DNA of 6,018 bases from UMGS1766 sp963660915 (GTDB lineage Bacteria > Bacillota > Clostridia > Oscillospirales > Oscillospiraceae). The DNA lies in assembly GCA_963660915.1 (NCBI GenBank), contig CAVLAO010000146.1, positions 1 to 6,018 of the forward strand. Reading direction: 5' to 3'. The notes beneath the pieces are model-generated. The model ran no database searches and was not told the DNA's origin. It was given only the letters and a program-made list of their open reading frames with translations. Position 1 is the first letter of the stretch. Every line of letters starts with the position of its first letter. The position numbers and the translations under genes are program-made. Below, in pieces: positions 5,650 to 6,018 of this stretch.

Positions 5650-5682
5650 TAAAAGAAAAGACGGCTCCATTGCAGAACCGCC
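5650..5682 (-). terminator. Intrinsic terminator upstream of the zinc-ribbon gene
   Basis: On the minus strand GGCGGTTC and GAGCCGTC pair into an 8-bp stem (two G-U pairs) with a 7-base loop, followed directly by TTTTCTTTT. It lies about 100 bases after the regulator gene and about 20 bases before the zinc-ribbon ribbon-gene start. It would end transcripts coming from the regulator before they enter the head genes. Confidence 0.8.
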
Positions 5683-5750
5683 CCTCTGTGTCTGTATACA
5701 ATTTTTCAATCATATTGTAATATATGAATTTTCAATAAAATAGATACATA

Positions 5751-5780
5751 TTAGTGACATTAAATGACATTTCACGACAC
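5751..5780 (-). repeat. Three in-phase 10-bp direct repeats after the regulator gene
   Basis: On the minus strand the core TGTC recurs at exact 10-bp steps. The units on the given strand are ttagtgacat (5751-5760), taaatgacat (5761-5770) and ttcacgacac (5771-5780), sharing the core (T/C)GACA(T/C). Ten-base spacing puts each core on the same face of the helix, as expected for cooperative protein binding. The array starts one base after the regulator's stop codon and precedes an AT-rich stretch. A late-promoter operator is the natural reading, but no experiment is implied by the sequence. Confidence 0.6.
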
Positions 5781-5781
5781 T

Positions 5782-6018
5782 TTACAAGTATTTCTTCCCG
5801 TATTTGTTTTCAAAGCTGTTCATGGATTTCGATACAAGCCTTAATACGTGTCTCTCTGTCTCGTGTTCCTCTATCGCGATTTCCTTTATGGTCTTTTGCA
5901 AAATATATTTCTTTGCCAGAATATTATATTCATCTGTATTGTCCATGTTTTCGATTTCATGCACGATTTCCCATCTCTTGGCTACAATTTTATCCACATA
6001 ACGCTCTGTATCTATGAT
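5782..6018 (-). CDS. Sigma-region-4 / HTH-like phage regulator (C-terminal part)
   Basis: The frame is open to the right edge, so the 5' end is missing; 78 residues are visible. An acidic helical segment (RYVDKIVAKRWEIVHEIENM) is followed by EYNILAKKYILQ, then a likely helix-turn-helix (KTIKEIAIEEHETERHVLRL) and a basic tail ending KYGKKYL. This order (helix, 'ILxxxYI', 'TIKEIA', recognition helix) is that of small phage regulators related to sigma region 4, such as the DUF1492/ArpU-type late regulators of Firmicutes phages. These control expression of packaging and structural genes, and the position before the head genes agrees. The GTG at 5997 is an unlikely start because no ribosome binding site precedes it. 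The regular 10-bp repeats right after the stop could be its target. The family is inferred by pattern. Confidence 0.65.
   Translation of the reverse strand: MIDTERYVDKIVAKRWEIVHEIENMDNTDEYNILAKKYILQKTIKEIAIEEHETERHVLRLVSKSMNSFENKYGKKYL

Larger units (their letters stand above)
5632..5781 (-). other. Non-coding control region between regulator and zinc-ribbon gene
   Basis: This 150-base stretch is AT-rich in its first half and holds the 10-bp repeats, a possible -10-like TACAAT at about 5716-5721 without a good -35, and the terminator. Two overlapping frames are open in its second half but lack ribosome binding sites. No terminase coding sequence or remnant is recognisable. Confidence 0.6.

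Noticed and set aside
5498..5713. Alternative minus-strand frame of 71 codons beginning at an ATG at 5713
   Set aside because: It has no ribosome binding site, runs through the terminator hairpin and overlaps the zinc-ribbon gene in another frame. The zinc-ribbon frame has paired CxxC motifs and a good start.
5700..5740. Possible sigma-70 promoter (TTGAAA with TACAAT) after the repeat array
   Set aside because: The spacing between the two hexamers is only about 10 bases, far from 16-18. The TACAAT may still serve as a -10 with an activator, but I cannot call a promoter.

Overview
The window is the head-morphogenesis block of a tailed-phage-type element (prophage or phage-derived island) from a low-to-moderate GC Firmicute, most likely a gut Clostridia host such as Lachnospiraceae. 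This rests on strong AGGAGG-type ribosome binding sites, tight gene packing and the family mix: SPP1-type portal, Mu-F/SPP1-gp7-type minor head protein, GP20-type scaffold, lambda-E-type capsid, HeH/LEM protein and Hol44-like holin. Host assignment is an inference from overall character, not from a marker gene. Every convincing gene is on the minus strand, so the transcriptional order runs from position 6018 down to 1.

Layout in transcription order. (1) 6018-5782: C-terminal part of a sigma-region-4/HTH-like phage regulator, cut by the window edge. (2) 5781-5632: a 150-base non-coding stretch with three in-phase 10-bp repeats directly after the regulator stop codon and an intrinsic terminator hairpin. 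(3) 5631-5431: a 66-aa four-cysteine zinc-ribbon protein. (4) 5420-3945: portal. (5) 3940-3293: minor head protein. (6) 3292-3180: a gap with a textbook terminator and a second small hairpin. (7) 3179-2619: scaffold. (8) 2607-2269: decoration-type protein. (9) 2268-2202: a gap with a hairpin. (10) 2201-1134: major capsid protein. (11) 1120-875: HeH/LEM protein. (12) 862-500: head-tail connector. (13) 499-413: short junction. (14) 412-86: membrane-anchored coiled-coil protein. (15) 81-1: start of a holin, cut by the window edge.

Together the genes encode nearly all of a procapsid: the portal nucleates assembly, the scaffold guides the capsid protein, the minor head and decoration proteins finish and stabilise the shell, and the connector caps the portal. 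The membrane/coiled-coil protein and holin begin a lysis module.

The notable point is what is absent. No terminase gene lies between the regulator and the portal, where it is usually found. No tail genes lie between the connector and the lysis genes, where a tailed phage usually carries 10 kb or more. Both junctions are short and the flanking genes look intact. The element may be a head-only cassette (a capsid-encoding satellite, or a compact relic left by clean deletions) or may keep its terminase and tail genes elsewhere. Two intrinsic terminators inside the structural operon also suggest that full expression needs antitermination or internal promoters. No tRNA, rRNA, CRISPR array, insertion sequence or attachment site was recognised.
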